64,000 nt of DNA from HRBIN35 sp036741875 (GTDB taxonomy: Bacteria > Patescibacteriota > Minisyncoccia > UBA6257 > HR35): contig DAINRM010000001.1 in the NCBI GenBank assembly GCA_036741875.1, positions 62,001-126,000 of the forward strand. Direction: 5' to 3'. Shown piece after piece: positions 8,939-16,832 of the stretch; within the stretch, counting starts at the first letter, position 1, and every line of letters begins with the position of its first letter. The notes below the pieces were generated by a model, which was not told where the DNA came from, searched no databases, and saw nothing but the letters and a program-made list of their open reading frames with translations. Made by a program: the position numbers and the translations under genes.

Positions 8939-9136
8939 ATGATTGTACCCACCAAAAAACTTTCAAGGTCAAGATACAGAAAAAGAAGATATCAAAAAGA
9001 AAAAATTAAACCTCTTCAACTTCAGAAATGTAAAAATTGTGGTGCTTTAAAACCTTCTCACAGAATTTGTCCTCAATGCGGGATTTATAAAGGCAAGGTT
9101 TATATTTCTCCTCAAAATAAAAAAGAAAAGGAATAA
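8939..9136 (+). CDS. rpmF: Ribosomal protein bL32
   Basis: A 65-residue bL32 of the large subunit. MIVPTKKLSRSRYRKRRY matches the usual MAVPKRKTSKSR start, followed by a four-cysteine zinc ribbon (CKNCG and CPQCG). The ATG at 8939 is chosen over an in-frame TTG at 8927 because it gives the conserved N-terminus. It lies 4 nt after ndk and abuts nusB directly. Confidence 0.94.
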   Translation: MIVPTKKLSRSRYRKRRYQKEKIKPLQLQKCKNCGALKPSHRICPQCGIYKGKVYISPQNKKEKE

Positions 9137-9598
9137 ATGGCTACAAGACATCTTTCAAGAATTATTGTCTTGCAAACTCTTTACGAATGGAGTTTTTGGG
9201 GATACCCTGAAGGTAAGTGGCAAGAAATTTTTGAAAGAAATTTAAAAGAATTTGGTCAAGATATAGATGAGCCTGATTTTCCCAAAAGACTTATAGAAGG
9301 AATTATTAAAAATTTAAATTTTATTGATGAAATTATTAGAAAATCATCAAAAAATTGGCCATTTGAACATATTCCTTTAATGGAAAAAAATATTTTAAGA
9401 ATTGCTATTTATGAAATTTACTTTCAGAACAAAAATGAAGTTCCTATAAAAGTAGCTATTAATGAAGCTATAGAATTAGCTAAAAATTTTATAACTGAGG
9501 CTTCAGCAAAATTTATAAACGGAGTTTTAGGAACTGTTTATGAAAATTATTTAGCAGAACAAAATGCTAAAGAAAGTCTTAAAAGTCAAGGAAATTGA
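9137..9598 (+). CDS. nusB: Transcription antitermination factor NusB
   Basis: A 153-residue all-helical NusB, which binds boxA RNA with NusE (S10) during rRNA antitermination. Family signs are the N-terminal HLSRIIVLQTLYEW, the WPFEHIPLMEKNILRIAIYEI segment, PIKVAINEAIELAKNF and the closing FINGVLGTVYEN. AAGGAA lies a few bases before the ATG, one of only two SD-like sequences seen in the window, and may be chance. The 3' end overlaps rnc by 35 nt; pairing of an rRNA-transcription factor with RNase III suggests joint supply of rRNA maturation functions. Confidence 0.93.
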   Translation: MATRHLSRIIVLQTLYEWSFWGYPEGKWQEIFERNLKEFGQDIDEPDFPKRLIEGIIKNLNFIDEIIRKSSKNWPFEHIPLMEKNILRIAIYEIYFQNKNEVPIKVAINEAIELAKNFITEASAKFINGVLGTVYENYLAEQNAKESLKSQGN

Positions 9599-10262
9599 AA
9601 AAATATTTAATATCAAAATAAAAAACAAAGACATTTGGCTTTCTGCTGTAATTCATAAGTCTTGGCTTTTTTATCACCATCTTACTAATCTACCTAATAA
9701 TGAAAAATTAGAATTTATTGGTGATGCTATTTTACAAATGATTGTTAGCCTCTATCTTTACGAAAAATTCAAAGACTTAGATGAGGGTCAACTTTCTCTT
9801 TTAAGATCTAATCTTGTCAATCGACATCGTTTAGGAGAAATTGCTTTAAAACTTAATTTAGATAGAGTTATTAACATTTCACCTGTTTTGGACAAAAAAG
9901 GAAAACTGACTGTTTTAGGAGATTCTTTAGAAGCAATTATTGGTGCTCTTTATTTAGATCAAGGAGAGAAAAAAACTAAAGAATTTATTTATGAGCATAT
10001 TTTAAAAGATGCTGAAGAGTTTATTAAAAAAGGAGAAATTAAAGATCCAAAAACTTATTTTCAAGAAATTATTCAAAAAAAATATGGTATTTTACCAGAA
10101 TATAAAATTACTGAGATTATTGGTCCTCCTCATCAAAGAAAATTTAAGGTGGCTCTTTATCTTAATGATATTAAAATTTCCGAAGGGCAGGGAACATCAA
10201 AGCAAGAAGCAGAGTTTGATGCTGCTCTTAAAGCTATAGAAAAATTTATGAATTCAAATTAA
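9564..10262 (+). CDS. rnc: Ribonuclease III
   Basis: A 232-residue RNase III that cuts double-stranded RNA, including pre-rRNA stems. The catalytic signature NEKLEFIGDAIL (~residues 46-57) and the second acidic motif DSLEAIIGALYLD (~117-129) carry the Mg-binding residues. The dsRNA-binding domain occupies ~155-228 (DPKTYFQEIIQ, GTSKQEAEFDAALKAIEK). Its likely main substrate is here: the >50-bp stem flanking 16S rRNA at 44862/46546. The ATG at 9564 overlaps nusB by 35 nt. Its 3' end runs 4 nt into the convergent pcnB gene. Confidence 0.94.
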   Translation: MLKKVLKVKEIEKIFNIKIKNKDIWLSAVIHKSWLFYHHLTNLPNNEKLEFIGDAILQMIVSLYLYEKFKDLDEGQLSLLRSNLVNRHRLGEIALKLNLDRVINISPVLDKKGKLTVLGDSLEAIIGALYLDQGEKKTKEFIYEHILKDAEEFIKKGEIKDPKTYFQEIIQKKYGILPEYKITEIIGPPHQRKFKVALYLNDIKISEGQGTSKQEAEFDAALKAIEKFMNSN

Positions 10263-11722
10263 ACTCCGTATTTCTTTTTAATTTCCTCTTCTTTTTCTTT
10301 TTCAATTTTTTTTATTTTTTCTTCTCCTTCTTCGGCTCTTTTCTTAAGCTCTTCATCGCTTAAAATTTTAAGCTCATTTACTCTTTGAATTAAATATTCT
10401 CTTTCATTTCTTTTTGGATCTTCAATCACTTCATCCAAAAGAATTTTTAAAATATAACCAACCTTTGGTCCTTGAGGTATACCTAAATTTAAAATATCAT
10501 GACCATTTATCTTCAGCATTTTAGGAGAAATGGGTTCTAATTTTACTTTTTCAATAAGAAACTTTAAATATCTAAGCCTATAAGGAACAGCTTTAGGAAC
10601 ACCTGAGCCTATTCTATCAGCCTCTCTTAACTTAAAAAGATCATCCAAATTTTCCTCGCCCACTCTTCTTATAAATCTTCTTACTGCCGAAGGTGTAACT
10701 TTATCAATTTCAAGATAAAACATATGATGTCTAACTAAATGAGTAACTTTTTTTACTATTTCTTTAGGGTATCTAAATCTTTCTAAAATTTTTTTAACCA
10801 TCTTAGCGCCGACAATTTCATGATTATAGAAAGTAGCATCCGGCCCCTCACCTTGCTTAGTTAAGGGTTTAGCAATGTCATGAAATAAAGCAGAAAGTCT
10901 TAAATGCAAAGGAAATTTTTTCTTAACAGCATATTCTAATGATTTCAAAGCATGGGTATAAACATCATACTTGTGATGTTTATTTTGACTCACACCGTAA
11001 CATCTTTCAAGTTCAGGCAAAATTTCTCTAAGAAGTCCTGATTTTCTTAGAAGTTCAATTCCATAAATAGCCTTTTCACTCATAATGATCTTATTAAACT
11101 CATCTCTAATTCTTTCATAAGCAATATAATTTATAAGCTCCTTATTTTTCTTAATAGCTAAAAATGTTTTCTTTTCAATTTCAAAATTAAGTTCGCAAGC
11201 AAGTCTTATAGCTCTCATCATTCTTAAAGCATCTTCATAGAATCTTTCCTCAGGATTACCGACTGCTTTTATTTTTTTATCTTCAAGATCCTTTAAAGCA
11301 TTAAAATAATCAATAATCTTTCCTTCAAAATCAAGAGCTAAAGCATTAATAGTAAAATCTCTTCTTTTAAGATCATCTTCTAATTTTTCTGCAAAAATAA
11401 CTTCTTCGGGATGCCTAAAATCTAAATATTTTCCTTCAATTCTAAAAGTAGTTATTTCAATTACCTTTAGACTTTCTTCTGTTGAACCTGTTTTTATACC
11501 TACTGTACCAAATCTATTTTCATAAAAAGCAGAATTACTAAAAATTTTTAAAATTTCTTCTGGTTTAGCATTAGTAGTGATATCCCAATCCTTAGGTTTT
11601 CTTTTAATTAAAAGATCTCTTACGCAGCCACCAACAAGATAAGCAGAATAGCCGTTATCTAAAATTTTTTTCCAGACAGATAAAACTTCTTGAGGTAGGG
11701 AAGAGATATTTATTTTTTTCAT
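10259..11722 (-). CDS. tRNA nucleotidyltransferase (CCA-adding) / poly(A) polymerase with HD domain
   Basis: A 487-residue class II nucleotidyltransferase. The head has LVGGCVRDLL and the catalytic DWDITT (~44-49), then RRDFTINAL, the RRMMRAIR-type helix (ALRMMRAIRLA) and an HD domain with LFHDIAKP (~276-283) and H..H residues beyond. A Glu/Lys-rich tail closes the protein. CCA-adding and poly(A) enzymes are hard to separate by sequence. None of the three tRNA genes in the window encodes CCA, so CCA addition is the likely role. tRNA-Gly lies 15 nt upstream on the same strand, suggesting co-transcription. Confidence 0.88.
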   Translation of the reverse strand: MKKINISSLPQEVLSVWKKILDNGYSAYLVGGCVRDLLIKRKPKDWDITTNAKPEEILKIFSNSAFYENRFGTVGIKTGSTEESLKVIEITTFRIEGKYLDFRHPEEVIFAEKLEDDLKRRDFTINALALDFEGKIIDYFNALKDLEDKKIKAVGNPEERFYEDALRMMRAIRLACELNFEIEKKTFLAIKKNKELINYIAYERIRDEFNKIIMSEKAIYGIELLRKSGLLREILPELERCYGVSQNKHHKYDVYTHALKSLEYAVKKKFPLHLRLSALFHDIAKPLTKQGEGPDATFYNHEIVGAKMVKKILERFRYPKEIVKKVTHLVRHHMFYLEIDKVTPSAVRRFIRRVGEENLDDLFKLREADRIGSGVPKAVPYRLRYLKFLIEKVKLEPISPKMLKINGHDILNLGIPQGPKVGYILKILLDEVIEDPKRNEREYLIQRVNELKILSDEELKKRAEEGEEKIKKIEKEKEEEIKKKYGV

Positions 11723-11737
11723 TATAATATTTCTTTA

Positions 11738-11809
11738 AGCGGTGGACGGGATTCGAACCCGCGACCTCCTGCTTGGGAAGCAGGTGTTCTACCACTGAAC
11801 TACCACCGC
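11738..11809 (-). tRNA. tRNA-Gly (anticodon CCC)
   Basis: A complete cloverleaf of 72 nt: acceptor GCGGTGG/CCACCGC with discriminator T, D-arm, anticodon stem CCTGC/GCAGG with loop TTCCCAA (anticodon CCC, reading GGG) and T-arm with GGTTCGAATCC. CCA is not encoded. A TATAAT box lies upstream on the minus strand (complement of 11829-11834). The gene reads directly into the nucleotidyltransferase gene 15 nt downstream. Confidence 0.95.
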
Positions 11810-11873
11810 TAATTTTAATTAAGAATTAATTATAACAAAAATAAAAACAAGAATAAAGGCTAATTTTTATTTA

Positions 11874-11902
11874 TTGACAAAAAAAATGATATATGATAAA
11901 AT
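11874..11902 (+). promoter_or_regulatory. Strong sigma70-type promoter facing the first gap
   Basis: TTGACA (11874-11879), a 17-nt spacer and TAAAAT (11897-11902) form a near-consensus promoter. The predicted start is about 11909, only a few bases before the run of Ns. No coding start lies between the promoter and the gap. It is among the best promoters in the window, comparable with the 16S promoter. Confidence 0.7.
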
Positions 11903-11917
11903 TATAAATAGAAACCT

Positions 11918-12017
11918 NNNNNNNNNNNNNNNNNNNNNNNNNNNNNNNNNNNNNNNNNNNNNNNNNNNNNNNNNNNNNNNNNNNNNNNNNNNNNNNNNNN
12001 NNNNNNNNNNNNNNNNN
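11918..12017. other. Assembly gap (100 N)
   Basis: Exactly 100 Ns, a conventional placeholder, so the true length is unknown. The flanking sequences show no obvious overlap with each other, unlike the gap at 55928. Confidence 0.98.
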
Positions 12018-12051
12018 CGAGTGTACCCCTTCTTCTCTTTATATATTTAGG

Positions 12052-12080
12052 TTCGTAAAAGAATTATTTTACGAATTTTT
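12052..12080 (+). terminator. Rho-independent terminator
   Basis: TTCGTAAAA (12052-12060), loop GAATTA and TTTTACGAA (12067-12075) form a perfect 9-bp stem followed by TTTTT and a further T-rich stretch. It would end a plus-strand transcript crossing the gap. The complementary strand has As before the stem, so it may also serve the convergent minus-strand gene ending at 12113. Confidence 0.65.
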
Positions 12081-12112
12081 AATTTTTCCCTTTTAAATAT
12101 TTTAAATATTTA

Positions 12113-12547
12113 TTAATCAGGAGTTGGTGGTGGATTGTAGTGTGGGCTAGGAATAAATTCATCTTGGTCAGAAGATGGGCGTGGAATAGGAATTGGATTA
12201 TATGTTCCGGTGGGTTTTAAAATAACCCCATCTGAAGGAAGTGGTTTAATATTTATTTCTTTTTCTCTAAGATTTGAAATTAAATTAATAAGAAGATTGG
12301 GGACAAAATAAGAAATTACTAAAAAAATAAGGCCTAAACTTATAAAAAATATCATTTTGTTTGCTTCCTCGATCTTGGGACTTTTAGTTAGAATATATTT
12401 CAAAGCACCTAAATAAATAAAAATTAAACTTACACCAAGAAAAAAAGCTGTAAAAAGAAATTTTAAAAAGTTTTGAAGTACATGAGTTAAAGTTATCGAG
12501 GTAGTAACTATTTGGGTTTCTAACATTTCATTTTTAAATTTTAACAT
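12113..12547 (-). CDS. Two-helix membrane protein with proline-rich tail (VirB2/TrbC-like layout)
   Basis: About 144 residues from the ATG at 12547; an upstream TTG at 12553 is less likely. After a short N-terminus come two long hydrophobic helices (about residues 27-50 and 64-92, joined by SPKIEEANK) and a C-terminal tail rich in proline and serine ending NPPPTPD. Two TM helices with a short loop and YLGALKYIL resemble the VirB2/TrbC-type pilins and related small proteins often found in CPR genomes, but there is no decisive motif. It is divergent from murC, and a VirD4-like ATPase lies 2 kb away. Whether they work together is unknown. Confidence 0.55.
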   Translation of the reverse strand: MLKFKNEMLETQIVTTSITLTHVLQNFLKFLFTAFFLGVSLIFIYLGALKYILTKSPKIEEANKMIFFISLGLIFLVISYFVPNLLINLISNLREKEINIKPLPSDGVILKPTGTYNPIPIPRPSSDQDEFIPSPHYNPPPTPD

Positions 12548-12568
12548 ATGCAAAATTAGTTTTAAAAT
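12541..12568 (+). promoter_or_regulatory. murC promoter, leaderless spacing
   Basis: TTAACA (12541-12546), 16-nt spacer, TAAAAT (12563-12568), then exactly 7 nt to the murC ATG at 12576. Both boxes match consensus at five of six positions. The predicted transcription start coincides with the start codon. The -35 box overlaps the start of the divergent membrane-protein gene. Confidence 0.65.
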
Positions 12569-12575
12569 TTTTTTA

Positions 12576-13964
12576 ATGGATATTTTAAATTTAAAAAAAG
12601 TTTATCTTATAGGAATAAAAGGTGTTGGTGTTTGTGCTTTAGCAAAAATTTTAAAAGATTTAGGAATCGAGGTTGTTGGTTCGGATACAGAAGAAAAATT
12701 CTTTACTGATGGAGTTTTAAAAAAAGAAAAAATTAGATATTATGAAGGTTTTAATGAAAAAAATTTAGAAAAAGAGCTTCCCTTATCTTTAGTTATTTCT
12801 TCAGTAGCCTATCTTCTTCCCTCTTCTAAAAACACCGAAGTTGAATATGCTAAAAAATTAAACTTAACTATTTATTCTTATCCTGAAGCTTTAGCAAAAA
12901 TTTTTAATGAATCCTTTGGTATTGCTATTTGTGGCTCTCATGGAAAAAGTTCTACAACAGCAGTTTTAGGAAAAATTTTAAAAGATTTAAATTTAGAGCC
13001 AACGGTTCTTGTAGGTTCTGAAGTTATTGAATGGAAAAGTAATTCTTTAGTTGGTAAAAATTTTCTTAAAAAAATAAAGTTTATGAAAGAAAATTTAGAA
13101 AAACTAAAAGATTTAAATTGGATTAAAAAAAATTTAAAAAAACTTCCTCTTTTTGTTATTGAAGCAGATGAATATCGATCAGCTTTTTTAAATTATTTTC
13201 CGAGGATGATTATTCTCACTAATGTTGATTTTGACCATCCCGATTATTTTAAAAATGAAAAAGAATATAAGGAAGCTTATTTAAAATTTATTAAAAATCT
13301 AAAAGAACCAAAAATTCTTATTACCCATCGTGACTTTCCTTTGCAGAAAGATGTTATTCATATCAAAGCAAAAAAATTAAAAAAGAAACTTCCCTTCCCT
13401 ATTCCTGGAAAACATTTTCAAAAAAATCTTCAACTTTTAAATGCTTTTAGAGAAATTTTTTCTCTTCCCTACTCTTTCTTTCTAAAATCTTTAAAAAATT
13501 ATAAAGGAATAAAAAGAAGATTCGAAATAATTAAAAAAGAAAAAAATTTAATTTTTATTGATGATTATGCTCATCATCCTAATGAAATTTTAAGTTTTTA
13601 TAAAAGTTTGAAAGAAAAATTTCCTAATTTTCGAAAAATTATTGTTTTTCAACCGCATACTTTTACTAGAACCCATTTTCTTTTTAATGAATTTTTAAAA
13701 GCTTTTAGAAGAATAAAAAAAGATAAAAAAGTTGAATTTATAATCTTTAAAACTTTTCCTAGTGCCAGAGAAAAAGATCTTGTAGAAAAAATTAAAGATT
13801 TGAAAACAGAAAAGGATTTAGCTAAAAAATTAAATTTAAATTATTTTGAAAATATAGATAGCTTGATTTCTTATTTAAAATCAAAAATAAATTCTGAAAA
13901 AAAATTACTTATCTCTTCTGTAGGTGCCGGAGATATTTATAAAATTTTCAAAAATTTGCCTTAA
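12576..13964 (+). CDS. murC: UDP-N-acetylmuramate--L-alanine ligase
   Basis: A 462-residue Mur ligase. The N-terminal Rossmann domain carries IGIKGVGVCALAKILKDLG, typical of MurC. The ATP loop GSHGKSSTTA (~residues 118-127) replaces the usual GTHGKTTTT with serines. FVIEADEYRSAFL, NVDFDHPDYF and IFIDDYAHHPNEI match MurC, and FQPHTFTRTHFL and SVGAGDIY close the C-terminal domain. It adds the first amino acid of the peptidoglycan stem peptide. Mpl, a related ligase, is possible but less likely given context. A promoter with leaderless spacing lies immediately upstream. Confidence 0.9.
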   Translation: MDILNLKKVYLIGIKGVGVCALAKILKDLGIEVVGSDTEEKFFTDGVLKKEKIRYYEGFNEKNLEKELPLSLVISSVAYLLPSSKNTEVEYAKKLNLTIYSYPEALAKIFNESFGIAICGSHGKSSTTAVLGKILKDLNLEPTVLVGSEVIEWKSNSLVGKNFLKKIKFMKENLEKLKDLNWIKKNLKKLPLFVIEADEYRSAFLNYFPRMIILTNVDFDHPDYFKNEKEYKEAYLKFIKNLKEPKILITHRDFPLQKDVIHIKAKKLKKKLPFPIPGKHFQKNLQLLNAFREIFSLPYSFFLKSLKNYKGIKRRFEIIKKEKNLIFIDDYAHHPNEILSFYKSLKEKFPNFRKIIVFQPHTFTRTHFLFNEFLKAFRRIKKDKKVEFIIFKTFPSAREKDLVEKIKDLKTEKDLAKKLNLNYFENIDSLISYLKSKINSEKKLLISSVGAGDIYKIFKNLP

Positions 13965-13974
13965 AATAAAAATT

Positions 13975-14364
13975 ATGGTAGAAATAAAATTTCCAAAACC
14001 AGGTACAGAAAAATTTATAAAAAGATTCGAAGCTGAACACGCTCCTCATATAGAAAGAGGCCTTAGTCCAGAAGAAGCTAAAGAAAAAATAAAATTGAGT
14101 CTTGAAAGAATTAGAAAAGAGGTAGAAGGTACTCCTGAATTTCAATCTGAAATTACTTATCACGGTTCTTCAAGTAACTTAAGTGATATTTCTAACGTTT
14201 TAGCTCAGGCAGTTCAAATAGCTCTTGAAGAGGGGGTTGATGCATCAGTAAGATTTATTCTTTCAACTGGTAATCCTCATTTAATTGATATGCTTCATGA
14301 CATTTTAGTAGAACATTTTTTTGATGCCTTAGTTCAAAGTGGTAAAATCAAGTTAATAAAATGA
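13975..14364 (+). CDS. Conserved hypothetical protein next to VirD4-like ATPase
   Basis: A 129-residue soluble, helical protein of unknown function starting MVEIKFPKPGTEKFIKRF. It contains a Pro/His/Glu-rich helix (EAEHAPHIERGLSPEEA) and a C-terminal helical half (ISNVLAQAVQIALEEGVDA..LIDMLHDILVEHFFDALV). An earlier in-frame codon inside murC exists, but the ATG at 13975 is preferred: TAAAAT lies exactly 7 nt upstream. The stop overlaps the next ATG as ATGA, tying it to the VirD4-like gene. Association with that ATPase is inferred from the coupling only. Confidence 0.7.
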   Translation: MVEIKFPKPGTEKFIKRFEAEHAPHIERGLSPEEAKEKIKLSLERIRKEVEGTPEFQSEITYHGSSSNLSDISNVLAQAVQIALEEGVDASVRFILSTGNPHLIDMLHDILVEHFFDALVQSGKIKLIK

Positions 14365-16832
14365 ATGAAATAAACTATTTTCTTTTAGGTGTTTTAACTA
14401 CCTTAGGTTTTGTAATTATTTTTTTAAGTTTTTGGCTTATTAAAAAAATTGCTGAAAAGAAAAAATTAAACTTAGCTTTCAATTACGTCCTTTTACTTAT
14501 AGAAATACCAAATTATTCCCTAACCCAAATTTCTTCTCAAGAGCCAAAATTAAAAATTATTGAAGAGGTTAGTAATTTTGAAAACTTTTTAGCTACCTTA
14601 ACAAAAGTTAAATATCCAGTTATTTTTGAAGTAGCCCTACCTCATGTAGGTGAAGAAATTTTCTTTTTTGTAGCTGTTTCTCGAAAAGATTTAGAATATG
14701 TTAAAAAGGCAATAAAATCTTTTTGGCCTGGTTCAGAAACTATTCTTTATAAAACTGACTATAACGTTTTTAATCCCGATGGATACTCTTTTGCTTCTTA
14801 CGTAAAACTTAAAAACCATTACTATATGCCCATAAAAACATATACTCAAATTGCTCAAAGTAATATTGATCCCTTTGACGCTTTTCTTGGTGCTTACAAT
14901 AAACTTTCAAGAGTTGGAGAAGGTCTTGCTTATCAAATTATTCTTAAACCAATTTCTTCATCTGTAAATAAAGCTATTTTTGAAAAAATCAAAGCTTTAA
15001 GAGAAGGTAAAAAATTAGAAGAAGTAATGAAAGGAACTGGTTGGGGAGAAGTATTCAAAGAAACTATGAAAACTCTCGTTTCTCCAAAATCTATTAGTGA
15101 ATCTCTTTCGCCCCTTTATTCTTCAAAACCTGCCGAAGAAAAAGAGAAAGAAGAACAAGCTAAACCAAAACCTATAGAAGAAATAACGATTAAACTTTTA
15201 GAACAGAAAGCTACAAAACCACTTTTTAAAACTAATATCAGAATTGTTGCCTCCTCTAACGATGAAATTTCTTGTGAAAGAATTTTATCTTCTTTTGAAA
15301 GCGCTTTAATGCAATTTAATAATCCGCCCTTTAATGAATTTTCTATTATTAGACCTAAAAAAAATAAACTAAAAAAACTTCTTTATGAATTTTCCTTTAG
15401 ATTTTTTAATGACAAAGAATCTATTATTTTAAATACAGAGGAAATTGCTTCAATTTTCCACTTTCCTATTTCTTATAATAAAAATCCTTTGATTCACTTT
15501 TTAAAATCTCGAGGAGCTCCTCCTCCTCCTAATTTACCAAAAGAAGGAATTATTTTAGGTAAAAATAATTATGAAGGTATTGAAAGTTTAGTAAGAATTA
15601 AAAAGGATGATCGAAGAAGACATATGTATATTATTGGACAAACGGGTACTGGTAAAACAACTCTTTTAAAAAATATGGTTGAACAGGATATTAAAAATGG
15701 TGAAGGTGTTTGTTTTATAGATCCCCACGGAGACGTAGCTCAAGAAATTTTAGGTTTAATACCTAAAGAAAGATTTGAAGATGTTATTTATTTCAATCCT
15801 ACTGATACTCGAAGACCTATAGGTTTTAATATTTTGGAATATGATAAAAGAAGACCTGAAGATAAAACAAGAATTATTAACAGTTTAATTGAAATTATTG
15901 GAAAGATTTATAACCTGGAAATGACAGGTGGTCCTCTTTTTGAACAATATTTGAGAAATTCGCTTCTTCTTTTAATGGATGATCCTGATTGGGGGCATAC
16001 CCTTCTCGATGTTTCACGGGTTTTTGTAGATGACAGATTTAGAGAAAATCTTCTTAATAAGTGTAAAAACTATCCTGTCGTAGAATTTTGGCGTGAGCAA
16101 GCACCACGAGCTCAAAGAGAACTTTCTTTAGATGAAATGATTACTTGGGTTACTTCTAAGTTGAATCCTTTTACTACTAATGACTATATAAGACCAATTA
16201 TTTGTCAACCTAAATCAACAATTGATTTTAGAGATATCATGGATAATAGAAAAATATTTATTGCTAATTTATCTAAAGGAGTTTTAGGAGAAACAAGTGC
16301 TTATATTATGGGAATGCTTTTAATTACAAAAATTTTGATTGCTGCTTTTGCTCGTGGAGAAATGCCAGAAAGTGAAAGAAAGGATTTTTATCTTTATGTT
16401 GACGAATTTCAAAATTTCGCTTTCAAAGGTGTAGCCAGTATTTTAGCTGAGGCTAGAAAATATAGACTTAATATGATTTTTGCTCATCAGTATATCAAAC
16501 AAGTACCTGAAGACATTATCAATGCTGTTTTTGGTAATGTAGGAACTATTATTTCTTTTCGTATCGGTCCTGAAGATGCTGAATTTTTAGAGAAAAAATT
16601 TGCTCCAACATTTTCTAAATTTGATTTTGTTAATATTCCTAACTACAATGCTTATATCAGCCTCCTTATTGATGGTTATCCATCAAGACCCTTTAATCTT
16701 CAAACTTTACCACCTAATAAACCACAATTAGAAATTATCTCCTATTTAGCTGAACTTACTAACTTAAAATACGGTACTCCTAAAGAAGAAATTGATAAAT
16801 TCTTAGAAGAAAAATATGGTTACGTACTTTAA
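14361..16832 (+). CDS. VirD4/TraG-like type IV secretion coupling ATPase, membrane anchored
   Basis: 823 residues. One TM helix (~5-28) is followed by a ~390-residue region typical of CPR homologues (Pro/Glu-rich linker ~255-275), then a RecA-like motor domain. Walker A is GQTGTGKTTLLK (~426-437), followed by CFIDPHGDVAQEIL and FNPTDTRRPIGFN. Walker B is LYVDEFQNFA (~675-684), with MIFAHQYIKQVP and FRIGPEDAEFL beyond. It belongs to the VirD4/TraD/HerA superfamily that pumps DNA or protein through membranes. Many CPR genomes carry one such gene without a full secretion system, and none is seen here. It overlaps its neighbours on both sides (4 and 17 nt). Confidence 0.85.
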   Translation: MNEINYFLLGVLTTLGFVIIFLSFWLIKKIAEKKKLNLAFNYVLLLIEIPNYSLTQISSQEPKLKIIEEVSNFENFLATLTKVKYPVIFEVALPHVGEEIFFFVAVSRKDLEYVKKAIKSFWPGSETILYKTDYNVFNPDGYSFASYVKLKNHYYMPIKTYTQIAQSNIDPFDAFLGAYNKLSRVGEGLAYQIILKPISSSVNKAIFEKIKALREGKKLEEVMKGTGWGEVFKETMKTLVSPKSISESLSPLYSSKPAEEKEKEEQAKPKPIEEITIKLLEQKATKPLFKTNIRIVASSNDEISCERILSSFESALMQFNNPPFNEFSIIRPKKNKLKKLLYEFSFRFFNDKESIILNTEEIASIFHFPISYNKNPLIHFLKSRGAPPPPNLPKEGIILGKNNYEGIESLVRIKKDDRRRHMYIIGQTGTGKTTLLKNMVEQDIKNGEGVCFIDPHGDVAQEILGLIPKERFEDVIYFNPTDTRRPIGFNILEYDKRRPEDKTRIINSLIEIIGKIYNLEMTGGPLFEQYLRNSLLLLMDDPDWGHTLLDVSRVFVDDRFRENLLNKCKNYPVVEFWREQAPRAQRELSLDEMITWVTSKLNPFTTNDYIRPIICQPKSTIDFRDIMDNRKIFIANLSKGVLGETSAYIMGMLLITKILIAAFARGEMPESERKDFYLYVDEFQNFAFKGVASILAEARKYRLNMIFAHQYIKQVPEDIINAVFGNVGTIISFRIGPEDAEFLEKKFAPTFSKFDFVNIPNYNAYISLLIDGYPSRPFNLQTLPPNKPQLEIISYLAELTNLKYGTPKEEIDKFLEEKYGYVL

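Larger units (their letters stand above)
11909..12080 (+). ncRNA. Candidate small RNA interrupted by the assembly gap
   Basis: A strong promoter (start ~11909) and a rho-independent terminator (12052-12080) on the same strand bracket the 100-N gap. The resolved parts at both ends have no convincing open frame. The simplest reading is a stable RNA gene such as tmRNA, RNase P RNA, SRP RNA or 6S RNA, whose middle was not assembled. The visible flanks are too short to say which; the Ns may stand for any length. Confidence 0.4.
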
